Shown: positions 1 to 8,568, counted from the first letter of the stretch. The stretch: 34,119 nt of DNA from Bordetella parapertussis (GCA_945911685.1 CAMEAW010000020.1:1-34119); one strand, 5' to 3'. Numbers and translations are program-made. Notes: generated by a model from the letters alone, not told the origin.

Positions 1-143
1 GCTCGGCAGAGCAATTGGTCTCGGCGCTCGTCAAATTGGTGGATGACAACGCCTCAACTCTGACGCCAGACCCGATCCATTCGGCGTTCTATGACAGCCA
101 TCCCCCCGTCGCGATTCGTATCCGCCACATACTCGCGTCATGA
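1..143 (+). CDS. M48-family metallopeptidase, C-terminal fragment
   Basis: An open frame beginning at base 3 gives 46 codons and ends with TGA at 141-143. The visible end, with FYDSHPPVAIRIRHI near the terminus, is the SxHPP-type C-terminal signature of Ste24/HtpX-like M48 zinc peptidases, usually membrane proteins. The catalytic HExxH lies outside the window, so the assignment rests on the tail only. The stop codon overlaps the rsgA start (ATGA at 140-143), so the two genes are translationally coupled. Nothing else about this gene can be read here. Confidence 0.7.
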   Translation, partial: SAEQLVSALVKLVDDNASTLTPDPIHSAFYDSHPPVAIRIRHILAS

Positions 144-1039
144 CTGAGCGCACGCAGGGACGCGTCATTGCAGCGCACGGCCGGCACTATACGGTCGAAC
201 TGCAAGACAAGTCGCTGCTAAAGTGTTTTCCGCGTGGTAAAAAAAATGAGGCCACCGTAGGTGACTATGTCAAGCTGACACGCCAGGGCCTAGACGAAGG
301 CTCGCTTGAATCTGTCTTGCCGCGTAAAAATTTATTATTCAGGTCAGACGAAAATCGCAGCAAACAGTTCGCAGCTAACGTCGATCAACTATTACTTGTG
401 ATTGCGGTGGCCCCGCCGTTTTCTGACGACCTGTTAGGCCGCGCACTCGCCGGCGCCTGGTCGGCTGGCATCACGCCAATTATTTTATTGAATAAGGTTG
501 ATCTGCTTGACGGCCTGCCTGCCGCGCGGGCCAAGCTTGCGCCCTTTTACAAACTGGGCGTCAAAATCATTGATATCTGCGCGCAGGATTCGGCTCAGGT
601 CATGTCGACCATCTTGCCCTTATTGACGGGAAAAACCTCGTTACTGCTCGGACAAAGTGCGATGGGCAAATCGACGTTGCTCAACACTTTGGTGCCGTTG
701 GCCTTAGCCGCCACACGTGAGCATTCGGTGGCGCTTGGCGCGGGCAAACACACCACAACAAGTACCCGGCTGTATCACCTGCCAGAGGCGGGTGGCGATT
801 TGATTGACTCGCCAGGCTTTCAAGGGTTTGGCTTGCTACACCTTGACCAAACCGAGATTGAACGCGGATTTCCTGAATTTGATGCGCACATACCAGAGTG
901 CCGGTTTTATAACTGTACGCATCAACGCGAACCGAACTGTGGGGTGCTCGCCGCGTTGGCACGCAACGAGATCGATGCAGGTCGGCATGCGTTATACGTG
1001 AGACTCGTTCAAGCCAAAGCCGACCATGACTCTTACTGA
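140..1039 (+). CDS. rsgA: Ribosome small subunit-dependent GTPase A (RsgA/YjeQ)
   Basis: A 299-aa cytoplasmic GTPase acting late in 30S subunit maturation. It has an N-terminal OB-fold (about residues 5-60) and a circularly permuted GTPase domain, with G4 NKVDLL at 118-123 before the P-loop GQSAMGKST at 171-179 and G3 DSPGF at 223-227. The C-terminal zinc knuckle is C254, C259, H261 and C267. This G4-G1-G3 order is diagnostic of the family. The P-loop has Ala where many RsgA proteins have Gly (GxSGxGKS), but the invariant GKS is intact, so activity is expected. The start is the ATG that overlaps the upstream peptidase stop. No strong terminator follows. Confidence 0.96.
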   Translation: MTERTQGRVIAAHGRHYTVELQDKSLLKCFPRGKKNEATVGDYVKLTRQGLDEGSLESVLPRKNLLFRSDENRSKQFAANVDQLLLVIAVAPPFSDDLLGRALAGAWSAGITPIILLNKVDLLDGLPAARAKLAPFYKLGVKIIDICAQDSAQVMSTILPLLTGKTSLLLGQSAMGKSTLLNTLVPLALAATREHSVALGAGKHTTTSTRLYHLPEAGGDLIDSPGFQGFGLLHLDQTEIERGFPEFDAHIPECRFYNCTHQREPNCGVLAALARNEIDAGRHALYVRLVQAKADHDSY

Positions 1040-1145
1040 GACAAGGGGGCAGCCTGTAAGCTAGGCGTCACCCCATCGTGCGCAATGTTTTGCATCAATG
1101 CTTCTTACCTAAATACCCAAGCAAGCTGCTTTTTCGCCACAATAC

Positions 1146-1880
1146 TTAACTTGACGCAGCCGCCTCAGACAGTACCTGACACAAACCAAGCAGCATTGCC
1201 GCCGTTGCACCCCAAATAAAAAACTGTTGATACGGGATCGAGTAGTACTGCCGCAAGCCACCATCAGGCAGATGCGCCTGATGGAAACGATAATTCGCAG
1301 GGTCGGTCAAAAACGCCAGTGGTACTTCAAATACCTCGGCTACCTCAAACTCATCGGGGGCCAAGGTAAAGCCAGGGCGCACCAAAGCAGTCACCGGATT
1401 AATTGCGAACCCCGAGCCCGTGAGGTAACGCGGCAGCCCCCCCAGACACTCGATATGCTCGCGCAGCAAGCCCGTTTCTTCTTCGGTCTCGCGTAAAGCC
1501 GTATCCTGTACGTCAAGGTCACTCGCCTCGCAGCGCCCACCAGGAAAGCTGACTTGCCCCGCATGATCATTGAGGTGGGCCGTGCGCTGAGTTAACAGCA
1601 CCGCCAAGCCCTCAGGACGCATCACGATGGGCACCAAAACAGCCGCCTCAACGGGCGTTCCCTCGCGCCCCGGCATGCGTCTCAGCGACTCGTTAGGAAT
1701 ATCAAGCTGGCGTTCAATATTTTTTGACAATACCGTACGTAACCACTCGGGATTCAAGTGTTTGGCCGGAACCGGGCCAAACTTTAAAGACGAGGGCACC
1801 CAGGGCTGGGTCATTGGATCAAAAGAGGGCCGAGTTGGCGGACGTCGAACGCGCGGGCTTTCAGGAGGTGTGGCAGACAT
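1146..1880 (-). CDS. Nudix hydrolase, CoA pyrophosphatase type
   Basis: A 244-aa protein. Residues 94-114 carry the CoA-subfamily (UPF0035) signature, LLTQRTAHLNDHAGQVSF followed by PGG. The Nudix box follows at about 114-139, ending RETEEETGL, with the acidic residues that bind the metal. Family members cleave coenzyme A or its derivatives to phosphopantetheine and 3',5'-ADP. The first 30 residues are Pro/Arg rich and variable. The ATG at 1880 is used, although Met23 is a possible alternative and no clear Shine-Dalgarno is visible. It is convergent with rsgA and divergent from the amidohydrolase cassette. Substrate specificity is inferred from the signature only. Confidence 0.88.
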   Translation of the reverse strand: MSATPPESPRVRRPPTRPSFDPMTQPWVPSSLKFGPVPAKHLNPEWLRTVLSKNIERQLDIPNESLRRMPGREGTPVEAAVLVPIVMRPEGLAVLLTQRTAHLNDHAGQVSFPGGRCEASDLDVQDTALRETEEETGLLREHIECLGGLPRYLTGSGFAINPVTALVRPGFTLAPDEFEVAEVFEVPLAFLTDPANYRFHQAHLPDGGLRQYYSIPYQQFFIWGATAAMLLGLCQVLSEAAASS

Positions 1881-1987
1881 ACAGGCGAATCATTTCCAAG
1901 CAGTGATTGACTCCTTTTTAACCGAATCTTGCCTAGCTTGTGGAATAATCACGCGTGTCCTTCAGCGATAACCTTTAAAAGCCCAAT

Positions 1988-3217
1988 ATGAATAGCTTAT
2001 TGATCCAAGGCGGCAACGTTCTTGACGTAGTGAATTTGACCCTCGCCCCTGCTGACGTGCTGGTGCAAGACGGCCACATCACTCAAATCGGCCCTACACT
2101 GACAGCGCCTGTTGGCGCACAAATCATTGATGCCAAAGGCAAAACAGTGATGCCAGGCATGATTGACTGCCATACACACATTGTGGCCTCGCAATTAAAC
2201 CTGGGCTTAAATGCCAACCTGCCTAACGCCTTGGCTACGCTGCGGGCAGTGCCGATTTTGGCTGGCATCCTCATGCGCGGCTTTACCACGGTGCGCGACG
2301 CAGGCGGTGCTGACTGGGCGCTTTCTGAGGCGACTCGCACCGACGTCGTCGACGGCCCCCGTATTTTTCTGGCGGGTCGCGCGCTCTCACAAACGGGCGG
2401 ACACGGCGACTTTAGGGCACGCAACGATATTCTTGACCCTTGTGCCTGCGTGCAAAAAGTCGGCAATATCGGGCGCGTGGTAGACGGCGTCGATAACGTG
2501 CGCCTGGCGGTTCGCGAAGAAATTCAAAAAGGTGCCACACAGATCAAAATCATGGCCTCAGGCGGTGTCGCTTCTCCCAATGATCCCATCCACTTCTTGG
2601 GCTATTCAGAAGCCGAAATTCGCGCCATCGTTGAAGAGGCGTCAAACGCGGGTACCTATGTGATGGGCCACGCCTATACGCCGCACGCGATTACGCGAGC
2701 CGTTCAATTCGGCGTTCGCACCATCGAACACGGTAACTTAGTAGATGCCGCGACGGCTCAAGTCATGCATGACCACCAGGCCTTCATGGTGCCCACCCTG
2801 ATTACCTACGAGGCGTTAGCAAACGAAGGACTCGGGCTCGGGTTTCCGCCTGAGTCAGTTGCTAAAATTGAAGCTGTGCGAGGCGATGGCAAAAAGGCGC
2901 TCGAAATCTTGGCAAAAGCGGGCGTCAAGATGGGGTTGGGCACAGACTTGCTCGGCGCGTTACATCGCCACCAGTCTGAAGAACTAAAGTTGCGTGCAGA
3001 TATTCTGGGCAACGGCATGACGATTCAGCAGGCGACGTTAGTCGGAGCTGAAATCATCAGAATGACCGACAAACTGGGCGTGGTGAAAGTCGGTGCGATC
3101 GCTGATCTGTTGGTGGTGGACGGCAATCCGCTCACAGACATCAGTTGCTTGCTGGGCCAAGGCGATCATATTGAAGTCATCATCAAAGATGGCAAAACCT
3201 ACAAAACTTCACTTTAA
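1988..3217 (+). CDS. Metal-dependent amidohydrolase (imidazolonepropionase / Xaa-Pro dipeptidase-like)
   Basis: A 409-aa amidohydrolase-superfamily enzyme. The metal ligands are visible: HTH at 62-64 (in DCHTHI), Lys187 in QIKIMASGG (the usual carboxylated lysine), His228 in GHAYT, His248 in IEHGN and Asp320 in GLGTDLLG. The C-terminus returns to the small beta-sandwich (GAIADLLVVDGNPL). The family hydrolyses amide or peptide-like bonds, such as Xaa-Pro peptides, N-acyl amino acids and cyclic amides. It is the first gene of a cassette with a Liv-type importer, starting 18 nt before the binding-protein gene. The product is therefore probably a cytosolic enzyme acting on the imported compound. 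The exact substrate cannot be read from the sequence. The ribosome binding site is weak. Confidence 0.85.
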   Translation: MNSLLIQGGNVLDVVNLTLAPADVLVQDGHITQIGPTLTAPVGAQIIDAKGKTVMPGMIDCHTHIVASQLNLGLNANLPNALATLRAVPILAGILMRGFTTVRDAGGADWALSEATRTDVVDGPRIFLAGRALSQTGGHGDFRARNDILDPCACVQKVGNIGRVVDGVDNVRLAVREEIQKGATQIKIMASGGVASPNDPIHFLGYSEAEIRAIVEEASNAGTYVMGHAYTPHAITRAVQFGVRTIEHGNLVDAATAQVMHDHQAFMVPTLITYEALANEGLGLGFPPESVAKIEAVRGDGKKALEILAKAGVKMGLGTDLLGALHRHQSEELKLRADILGNGMTIQQATLVGAEIIRMTDKLGVVKVGAIADLLVVDGNPLTDISCLLGQGDHIEVIIKDGKTYKTSL

Positions 3218-3235
3218 TTTTTCGGAGACCGCAGC

Positions 3236-4450
3236 ATGAATCGTAGAAACCTACTGAAACTGTCCGCCACCAGTGCAGCGTTGCAAATGTTGCCAGGCCT
3301 GACGCTCGCCCAAACCGGCGGCGTGTTCAAAGTTGGCACCCTGTGCCCAGTAACCGGTGCAGGCAGCCCCTATGGCGCGGGTATGCAACAAGCGATTCGC
3401 ATGGCGGTTGACGAAATCAATGCTGCGGGCGGAGCGGGTGGTGTCAAACTCGAGTTATTCACTGAAGATAGTCAAACGAAGCCAGATGCCGCCGTCTTAG
3501 CTGCAAAGAAACTCATTGAAATTAACAAGGTTCAGGCCATTTTAGGCACCTGGGCCTCGGGGGTCACGCTTGCCGTCATGCCTTTAACTGACGCCGCCAA
3601 CATTATTCAAATGAACACCTCGGGGGCGCCCGCGATCTCAAATCTTGATACCAAAGATTTGGTCTGGCGCTATCAAGCGACGAACGATCGTTTCGGTATG
3701 GCCTTTGCCGAGATCTGCAAAAAGAACGGTTACAAACGCCCTGCCACGATGGCCTTTAATAACGCCTCAGGTCTTGGCAACACTCAAGGCTTTACCAAGG
3801 CCTGGGAGAAGGCTGGTGGCAAAGTGGTCGCCCACGTCACTTACGAACCTAATCGACCAAGTTATCGTAGCGAACTGCAAAAAATTCTAGATGCCAAGCC
3901 TGATGTCATTGTCACGGGCTCTTATCTGCCAGATTCGACCATTATTTTGCGTGAGTGGTTTCAATCGGGCGTACCGGTCAAGTGGATTATGCCCGGCTGG
4001 GCTGCGAACCCTGATCTGGTCAAGGCCTTGGGTAACGAGGTATGCGAAGGCCTCATCTCGGTCGATAGCGTCTCAAACGAAAAGAGCGCGTCTTATGCCC
4101 ATTTCGATACGCTGTACAAAAAAGCCACGGGTAAGCCCGGCTCGACCAACGTTTACGCCGCGATGACCTACGACATGGCCATTGTGCTGGCACTTGCCAT
4201 GGAGGCCGCCGGCCCCGGCGCAACGGTTACACAAGTCAACGCCAAAATCCGCGAAATCGGCAACCCAGGTGGTACAGCTGTCTTTACGTTCGCTGAAGGC
4301 AAGGCACTGTTAGCTAAAAAAGAAAAAATCAATTACGAGGGTGCCTCAAGCAAACTCGACTTTGATCAATACGGTGATGTCACGCCTGACTTTGGCGTCT
4401 ACGTCATTGAAAAGGGTGAACTCGTGCGTCGGGACGTCGTGTCAATTTGA
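3236..4450 (+). CDS. ABC transporter substrate-binding protein (Peripla_BP_6, LivJ-like)
   Basis: A 404-aa periplasmic binding protein of the type I fold. It starts with a signal sequence with twin arginines (MNRRNLLK), a hydrophobic stretch and probable cleavage after about residue 25 (TLA-QTGG), so Tat export is possible. The mature start FKVGTLCPVTGAGSPYGAGM and the DEINAAGG motif are typical of branched-chain-amino-acid/amide binding proteins. The Shine-Dalgarno CGGAGA lies just upstream of the ATG. It sits between the amidohydrolase and the permeases of the same cassette. The ligand is unknown. Family ligands include branched-chain amino acids, urea, amides and aromatic acids, and the neighbouring hydrolase suggests an amide or peptide-like compound. 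Confidence 0.92.
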   Translation: MNRRNLLKLSATSAALQMLPGLTLAQTGGVFKVGTLCPVTGAGSPYGAGMQQAIRMAVDEINAAGGAGGVKLELFTEDSQTKPDAAVLAAKKLIEINKVQAILGTWASGVTLAVMPLTDAANIIQMNTSGAPAISNLDTKDLVWRYQATNDRFGMAFAEICKKNGYKRPATMAFNNASGLGNTQGFTKAWEKAGGKVVAHVTYEPNRPSYRSELQKILDAKPDVIVTGSYLPDSTIILREWFQSGVPVKWIMPGWAANPDLVKALGNEVCEGLISVDSVSNEKSASYAHFDTLYKKATGKPGSTNVYAAMTYDMAIVLALAMEAAGPGATVTQVNAKIREIGNPGGTAVFTFAEGKALLAKKEKINYEGASSKLDFDQYGDVTPDFGVYVIEKGELVRRDVVSI

Positions 4451-5316
4451 TTCAATTTTTAAATCTGCTGATCAACGGCGTCATTGAAGGCCTCGTAGTC
4501 GCTTTACCCGCCTTGGCCATGACCTTGGTCATGGGAGTCAATCGGTTTCCAAACGCGGCGACTGGCGATCTCATGACAACGGGGGCTTACACCGCGGTGA
4601 TCATGCAGGCGCTCGGGGTCTCGTCCTTGCTTGGGGCCACCGTGTTGGCGGCCTTAGGTACAGCCATCATCTCGGTGATCTCTTACGAATTGATTTTTAA
4701 AAAACTCGCTCGACAGCCGATGATTGCCTCGCTATTGGCTGCGATTGGGCTCGGATTTTTGTTACGTAGCGTCATCTCATTTTTTGCAGGCCACGATCAA
4801 CGCACGTTCAAACTTCCACTCGTTCGCGCCTGGAATTTCGACGGGGTTCGGATCCTGCCCTCCGACCTCAATATTGCGGCAGCAGCCCTGGTCTGTTTGT
4901 TACTCGTCTTTTTGCTGCTATACAAAACCAGTTTTGGTCGTCAACTGCGCGCCGTCTCGGACAACCCAGATTTAGCACGCGCTAGCGGTATCCGCGCCCG
5001 TAGTTTGATGATTGGCTTATGGCTGCTGGTCGGTATCATTTCTGCGATTGGTGGTGTGCTACTGGGGATGAAAGCGGTTGTGATGCCTGAACTGGGTTGG
5101 GATCACTTGCTTCCGGCCTTTGCTGCGATGGTGCTCGGTGGCATTGGTAGCCCGGTTGGCGCGGTACTTGGCGCACTGATCATGTGTGTGGCGCAAGAGC
5201 TTTCTGTTCCCTTGCTTGGCCCTTCGTACAAACTGGTTTTGTCTTTTGGCGTCTTGGCTCTCGTGTTGTTGGTGCGCCCCTCTGGCTTAATGGGTCGAAC
5301 CGAGTTGGTCAGATAA
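4447..5316 (+). CDS. livH: Branched-chain amino acid-type ABC transporter permease, LivH family
   Basis: A 289-aa inner-membrane permease with about eight hydrophobic segments. The LivH hallmark NAATGDLMTTGAY is near residues 36-48, and the EAA-like cytoplasmic region RASGIRARSLMIGLWLLVG lies later. The reading frame opens with TTG at 4447, overlapping the TGA of the binding-protein gene (TTGA). An ATG further in would remove the first membrane helix, so the TTG start is preferred and translational coupling is likely. It pairs with the LivM-type permease downstream to form the channel. The symbol denotes the family, not a proven substrate. Confidence 0.9.
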   Translation: MIQFLNLLINGVIEGLVVALPALAMTLVMGVNRFPNAATGDLMTTGAYTAVIMQALGVSSLLGATVLAALGTAIISVISYELIFKKLARQPMIASLLAAIGLGFLLRSVISFFAGHDQRTFKLPLVRAWNFDGVRILPSDLNIAAAALVCLLLVFLLLYKTSFGRQLRAVSDNPDLARASGIRARSLMIGLWLLVGIISAIGGVLLGMKAVVMPELGWDHLLPAFAAMVLGGIGSPVGAVLGALIMCVAQELSVPLLGPSYKLVLSFGVLALVLLVRPSGLMGRTELVR

Positions 5317-5358
5317 GACTAGGATGAACGTGCAACGTTTGATGAACCGGTACTCCGC

Positions 5359-6246
5359 ATGATCGCTTACTTTGTCGCGATTGGGACTGTCTCGCTGATT
5401 TACGCCTTGTTGGCTTTGGGGCTAAACCTGCAGTTCGGTTTAACACGCCTTGTCAATTTTGGAATTGTGGCTTTTTTCGCGATTGGTGCTTACACCTCTG
5501 CCCTCTTAGCGCTGGCCGGTGTTCCGTTGGTAATCTCTTTTGTTTGCGCAACGTTGTTAGCAGGTTTAGCGGCCTTACCGATTGGCTTGCTTTCATTACG
5601 GCTCCGCGAGGACTACCTCGCGATTGTCACGCTTGGTTTTTCAGAAGCGGTGCGAATCACGATTCAACAAGAAGAGTGGCTTACGAAAGGGGTACAAGGC
5701 CTGCCCGGCATACCCAAAGTTTTTGCCTCGCTCGGGACGAGTCAGTCTGACAATGCCTTATTCACTCTGCTACTCGTCCTCACCGCCTTGGTCGCTTGGG
5801 GTACGGTCAGGCTCACCCGTAGCCCACTCGGACGCTTGTTAAGGGCGATTGGCGATGACGAGCCCGCGCTCATGGCTTTGGGTAAGGATCCTACAAAATT
5901 CAAAGTACAGATTTTTATGCTTGGCGCTGCACTCGCAGGCTTAGCGGGTGCGTTCTATGCGCACTTCATCACCTTCATCAGCCCCGAACAATTCATACCG
6001 CTCGTGACCTTTTATGTTTGGATGGGACTCATCATGGGAGGCTCAGGCACAGTGAGAGGCGCGTTAGGTGGCGCGATCCTCTTGATGATCTTTTTAGAGG
6101 GTTCGCGTTTTATTAAAGACTGGATCCCTGGAGTCTCTGAAGTGCAGATGGCCAGCGTCAGGCTTGCCGCTGTGGGACTGGCGTTGATTTTGGTCACGCT
6201 TTACCGACCTAATGGCCTATTTAGTGGGCGTAAAAAAAATGAGTAG
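5359..6246 (+). CDS. livM: Branched-chain amino acid-type ABC transporter permease, LivM family
   Basis: A 295-aa second permease. It has multiple hydrophobic helices, the LivM motif GLTRLVNFGIVAFFAIGAY near residues 28-46, and the conserved RAIGDDEPALMALGKD loop around residue 160 that contacts the ATPases. A 42-nt gap separates it from livH. Its last codons overlap the likely start of livG by 8 nt (ATGAGTAG at 6239-6246). It is cytoplasmic-membrane located and forms a heterodimer with LivH. Confidence 0.92.
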   Translation: MIAYFVAIGTVSLIYALLALGLNLQFGLTRLVNFGIVAFFAIGAYTSALLALAGVPLVISFVCATLLAGLAALPIGLLSLRLREDYLAIVTLGFSEAVRITIQQEEWLTKGVQGLPGIPKVFASLGTSQSDNALFTLLLVLTALVAWGTVRLTRSPLGRLLRAIGDDEPALMALGKDPTKFKVQIFMLGAALAGLAGAFYAHFITFISPEQFIPLVTFYVWMGLIMGGSGTVRGALGGAILLMIFLEGSRFIKDWIPGVSEVQMASVRLAAVGLALILVTLYRPNGLFSGRKKNE

Positions 6247-7030
6247 CCCTGACCAGACCTCAGCTTCTGAAGCTTTACTCGCTGTTGAGCACGTCAGTTG
6301 TGTCTATGGCGGTTTTAAAGCAGTTGATGGGGTTTCATTTTCGCTACGGCCCCACGAGATGCTCGGTATCGCCGGCACAAACGGCGCCGGTAAAAGTACG
6401 CTCTTTGCCGCAATTGCTGGTCAACAGCAGGCGAGCGCTGGAAAAATCCTTTTTAATGGAGCCGATCTTACAAAACTCGAACCCTATCAACGTGCGAGAC
6501 TTGGGCTTGTGCGCACCTTTCAAGTTCCACGCGAATTCAAATCTCTCACCGTTCACGAAAATTTATTAGCTGCTGCGCCCAACAAGGAGGGTGAGCAATT
6601 ATTTGCTGCACTTGTGAACACTCGGTCGCGACAGCAGCGCGAACGGGCGCTTGCAGAAAAAGCAGACGAGGTACTTGAGTTTCTCAATCTTTCAAAAGTA
6701 CGTAACGTCCCTGCGTTGAATCTCTCGGGTGGACAAAAAAAACTCGTTGAATTAGGTCGGGTATTAATGCTTCAGCCGCGCTGTATTTTGTTAGATGAAC
6801 CTTTCGCTGGCGTGAACCCCGTACTCATCGATCAGTTGAGCGAACATATTGTGACGCTTAATCAACAAGGCATCGCCTTCATCCTGATCGAGCATCACCT
6901 ACAGGCGCTCAAAAAATTGGCTAAACGTTTAATCGTCATGGACCGCGGATGCATCCTGGCGCAGGGCGATCCCCAAAGCGTTCTGGATGATCCACAGGTA
7001 CAGGTCGCCTACATGGGCGGTGCGGCATGA
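6239..7030 (+). CDS. livG: ABC transporter ATP-binding protein, LivG family
   Basis: A 263-aa ATPase if started at the ATG at 6239. A longer frame opens at 6212, but the nine extra residues are encoded inside livM, have no ribosome binding site and do not belong to the family. Walker A GTNGAGKST is at 46-54, the signature LSGGQ at 162-166, Walker B ILLDEP at 183-188 and the switch histidine in EHH near 219-220. The C-terminal extension (VLDDPQVQVAYMG) is the usual LivG tail. It overlaps both neighbours (8 nt with livM, 4 nt with livF), so tight coupling is expected. Confidence 0.93.
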   Translation: MSSPDQTSASEALLAVEHVSCVYGGFKAVDGVSFSLRPHEMLGIAGTNGAGKSTLFAAIAGQQQASAGKILFNGADLTKLEPYQRARLGLVRTFQVPREFKSLTVHENLLAAAPNKEGEQLFAALVNTRSRQQRERALAEKADEVLEFLNLSKVRNVPALNLSGGQKKLVELGRVLMLQPRCILLDEPFAGVNPVLIDQLSEHIVTLNQQGIAFILIEHHLQALKKLAKRLIVMDRGCILAQGDPQSVLDDPQVQVAYMGGAA

Positions 7031-7728
7031 GTTTGCTTGTTTTAAAAGGGCTTTCAGGTGGTTATAGCGAAGTCGACATCGTGGCTGAAATTGATTTAAC
7101 CGTCGACGCGCAAGAGATTGTCACTATTGCCGGAACCAACGGTGCGGGCAAATCAACGCTGGTCAAAGCGCTGCTCGGATTGCTACCCAGGGTACGTGGC
7201 GAAATCTTGCTTGATGGAAAATCGCTTACAACGCTGGCTGCCGAAGAGCGGTTTTATGCCGGGCTTGCTTACGTACCACAGGTCGCCAATGTCTTTGGCT
7301 CGCTGACCGTGCGCGAAAATTTACTTGTGGTGCGTGGCGTCAAAAAAATTGACACTCGCGTAGCCGAAGTGCTTGAACTGTTTCCAGCACTCATCGAAAA
7401 AATGTCACAGCGCGCGAGTCAACTTTCAGGTGGAGAGCGACAACAGCTCGCGTTTGCACGCGCCTTGATGCCTTCACCCAAGCTCATGGTGCTCGATGAA
7501 CCTACAGCCGCATTAGCGCCTAGTTTGGTTGAGAAAGTCTTTGACCTGGTCAGACAACTTCCGACGCGAGGTGTTGCTGTCTTGATGGTCGAACAACGCG
7601 CACGTCAGGCCTTAGAGATTAGCCAGCGCGGCTATATTTTGGATCAAGGGCGTTGTGTCTTGTCAGGCCGAGCAAGTGATTTACTGGCCAATGAACAAAT
7701 GACAGCGCTGTACCTTGGCCATCGATAG
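7027..7728 (+). CDS. livF: ABC transporter ATP-binding protein, LivF family
   Basis: A 233-aa ATPase, the usual LivF length. Walker A GTNGAGKST is at 36-44, the Q-loop Gln at about 85, the signature LSGGE at 133-137 and Walker B LMVLDEP at 153-159, followed by the family-typical PTAALAPSLVEKVF. The tail LLANEQMTALYLG is also characteristic. The start overlaps the livG stop (ATGA at 7027-7030). It is the last gene of the cassette. The following hairpin at 7796-7811 mainly serves the opposite strand, but could also slow transcripts from here. Confidence 0.93.
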   Translation: MSLLVLKGLSGGYSEVDIVAEIDLTVDAQEIVTIAGTNGAGKSTLVKALLGLLPRVRGEILLDGKSLTTLAAEERFYAGLAYVPQVANVFGSLTVRENLLVVRGVKKIDTRVAEVLELFPALIEKMSQRASQLSGGERQQLAFARALMPSPKLMVLDEPTAALAPSLVEKVFDLVRQLPTRGVAVLMVEQRARQALEISQRGYILDQGRCVLSGRASDLLANEQMTALYLGHR

Positions 7729-7788
7729 CCCGTACGCTGCATCCGAATATTGCGGTTGTACGCTGCGGTCGCAGCAAAATATCGACTT

Positions 7789-7811
7789 AAAAAAAGCACC
7801 CTTTCGGGTGC
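7789..7811 (-). terminator. Intrinsic terminator of rplS
   Basis: On the minus strand the stem GGCACCC/GGGTGC with a GAAA loop (7796-7811) is followed directly by seven T residues (complement of 7789-7795). It lies 33 nt past the rplS stop. On the plus strand the same hairpin is followed by only four T residues, so it may be weakly bidirectional and also end the livF transcript. Confidence 0.88.
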
Positions 7812-7843
7812 CTTTTGATCGAACTGTAAAGACTGAGTGTTGC

Positions 7844-8224
7844 TTACGCAGCCACAACAGTTTTACGTACGAGTTTTTCTTTAATACGTGCTGACTTGCC
7901 TGAGCGGTCACGCAGGTAATAGAGTTTGGCGCGACGCACATCACCACGACGTTTTACTTCAATCGAGGCGATTTGAGTTGAGTACAGTTGGAACGTACGC
8001 TCAACGGCTTCGCCAGAAGAAATCTTGCGAACGATGAACGATGAGTTCAGGCCACGGTTGCGACGGGCAATGACAACGCCTTCAAAGGCCTGGGCGCGCT
8101 TACGGGCACCTTCAACCACATTGACGCTGACAATGACGGTATCGCCAGGGGCGAACTGAGTGACGGGTTTACCACCGGTGAGGCGAGCAATTTCTTCTTG
8201 CTCAAGAATAGCGATTAGGTTCAT
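7844..8224 (-). CDS. rplS: 50S ribosomal protein L19
   Basis: A 126-aa protein whose whole length matches L19: [15 protein letters not shown] at the start, the [16 protein letters not shown] strand, the [19 protein letters not shown] core and the [20 protein letters not shown] basic tail. It sits at the 30S-50S interface. In many bacteria rplS is the last gene of rpsP-rimM-trmD-rplS. Here no trmD, rimM or rpsP is present upstream. The gene has its own leader and terminator and is flanked by transporter genes on both sides, so it appears to be a single-gene unit. Confidence 0.98.
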   Translation of the reverse strand: MNLIAILEQEEIARLTGGKPVTQFAPGDTVIVSVNVVEGARKRAQAFEGVVIARRNRGLNSSFIVRKISSGEAVERTFQLYSTQIASIEVKRRGDVRRAKLYYLRDRSGKSARIKEKLVRKTVVAA

Positions 8225-8329
8225 ATGAACTCCAAGTCATCTTGCTCTCGGTTGTTTCACCAGTGCACTCACTTGTACCAGCCCTAAAAAGGCTGACCGT
8301 GCGAGGCCTGGATCGGTATTGTTTGACGT

Positions 8330-8350
8330 GCACCTGACCTATTCAGGTGC
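8330..8350 (-). promoter_or_regulatory. Perfect 8-bp hairpin in the rplS leader
   Basis: GCACCTGA (minus strand) pairs perfectly with TCAGGTGC around a five-base loop, about 105 nt upstream of the rplS start and inside the predicted 5' untranslated region. There is no following T run, so it is not a terminator. A leader of this kind could be an autoregulatory binding site for L19, which is an inference. Whether it resembles the leader described before rplS in Firmicutes cannot be judged by eye. Confidence 0.45.
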
Positions 8351-8386
8351 CGCTACCGGGCAGAGGATGCGTTAACAAAGCCGTTG

Positions 8387-8392
8387 ATTCTA
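8387..8392 (-). promoter_or_regulatory. rplS: Predicted -10 element (TAGAAT) for rplS
   Basis: On the minus strand TAGAATC lies about 165 nt before the rplS start. The same TAGAATC string precedes gyrA and etfB. No good -35 hexamer is visible at 16-18 nt, so this is a tentative promoter call. Confidence 0.35.
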
Positions 8393-8568
8393 CAACATTT
8401 TTGTCTTGGTACGCCAGTCTGAGGCTCGCTGGGTGTTACAAAGCACGGTGTGACTGGTTTGTGACATCAATCGCTTGGATTCAATCTGAGGCTGAATTCG
8501 CGTTTGAGTTCTAACTTGGATCCTAGTTTGACCCTCAGCTTAAGCTCTAAATTGAATCCTAAATTTTT

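Larger units (their letters stand above)
8225..8568. other. Intergenic region between divergent rplS and EamA transporter
   Basis: This 344-nt gene-free stretch holds the rplS leader (hairpin at 8330-8350, -10 at 8387-8392). Closer to the transporter it holds an imperfect direct repeat of about 23 bp: 8507-8529 (AGTTCTAACTTGGATCCTAG...) and 8543-8565 (AGCTCTAAATTGAATCCTAA...), with 18 of 23 positions identical. The last 100 bases are richer in A/T and in CTNA-type steps than the neighbours. No protein-coding frame with a ribosome binding site was seen. Confidence 0.5.

Noticed and set aside
1119..1134. AAGCA-AGC-TGCTT followed by four T residues after rsgA
   Set aside because: A stem of five A/T-leaning pairs with a three-base loop is too weak to call a terminator.
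6212..6238. Nine-codon upstream extension of livG
   Set aside because: It lies within livM, lacks a ribosome site and does not fit the family N-terminus. The ATG at 6239 is preferred.
7732..7775. Nine-base direct repeat GTACGCTGC and the palindrome GCTGCG-GT-CGCAGC after livF
   Set aside because: Short, with no T run on either strand and no link to a known site. It could be chance.
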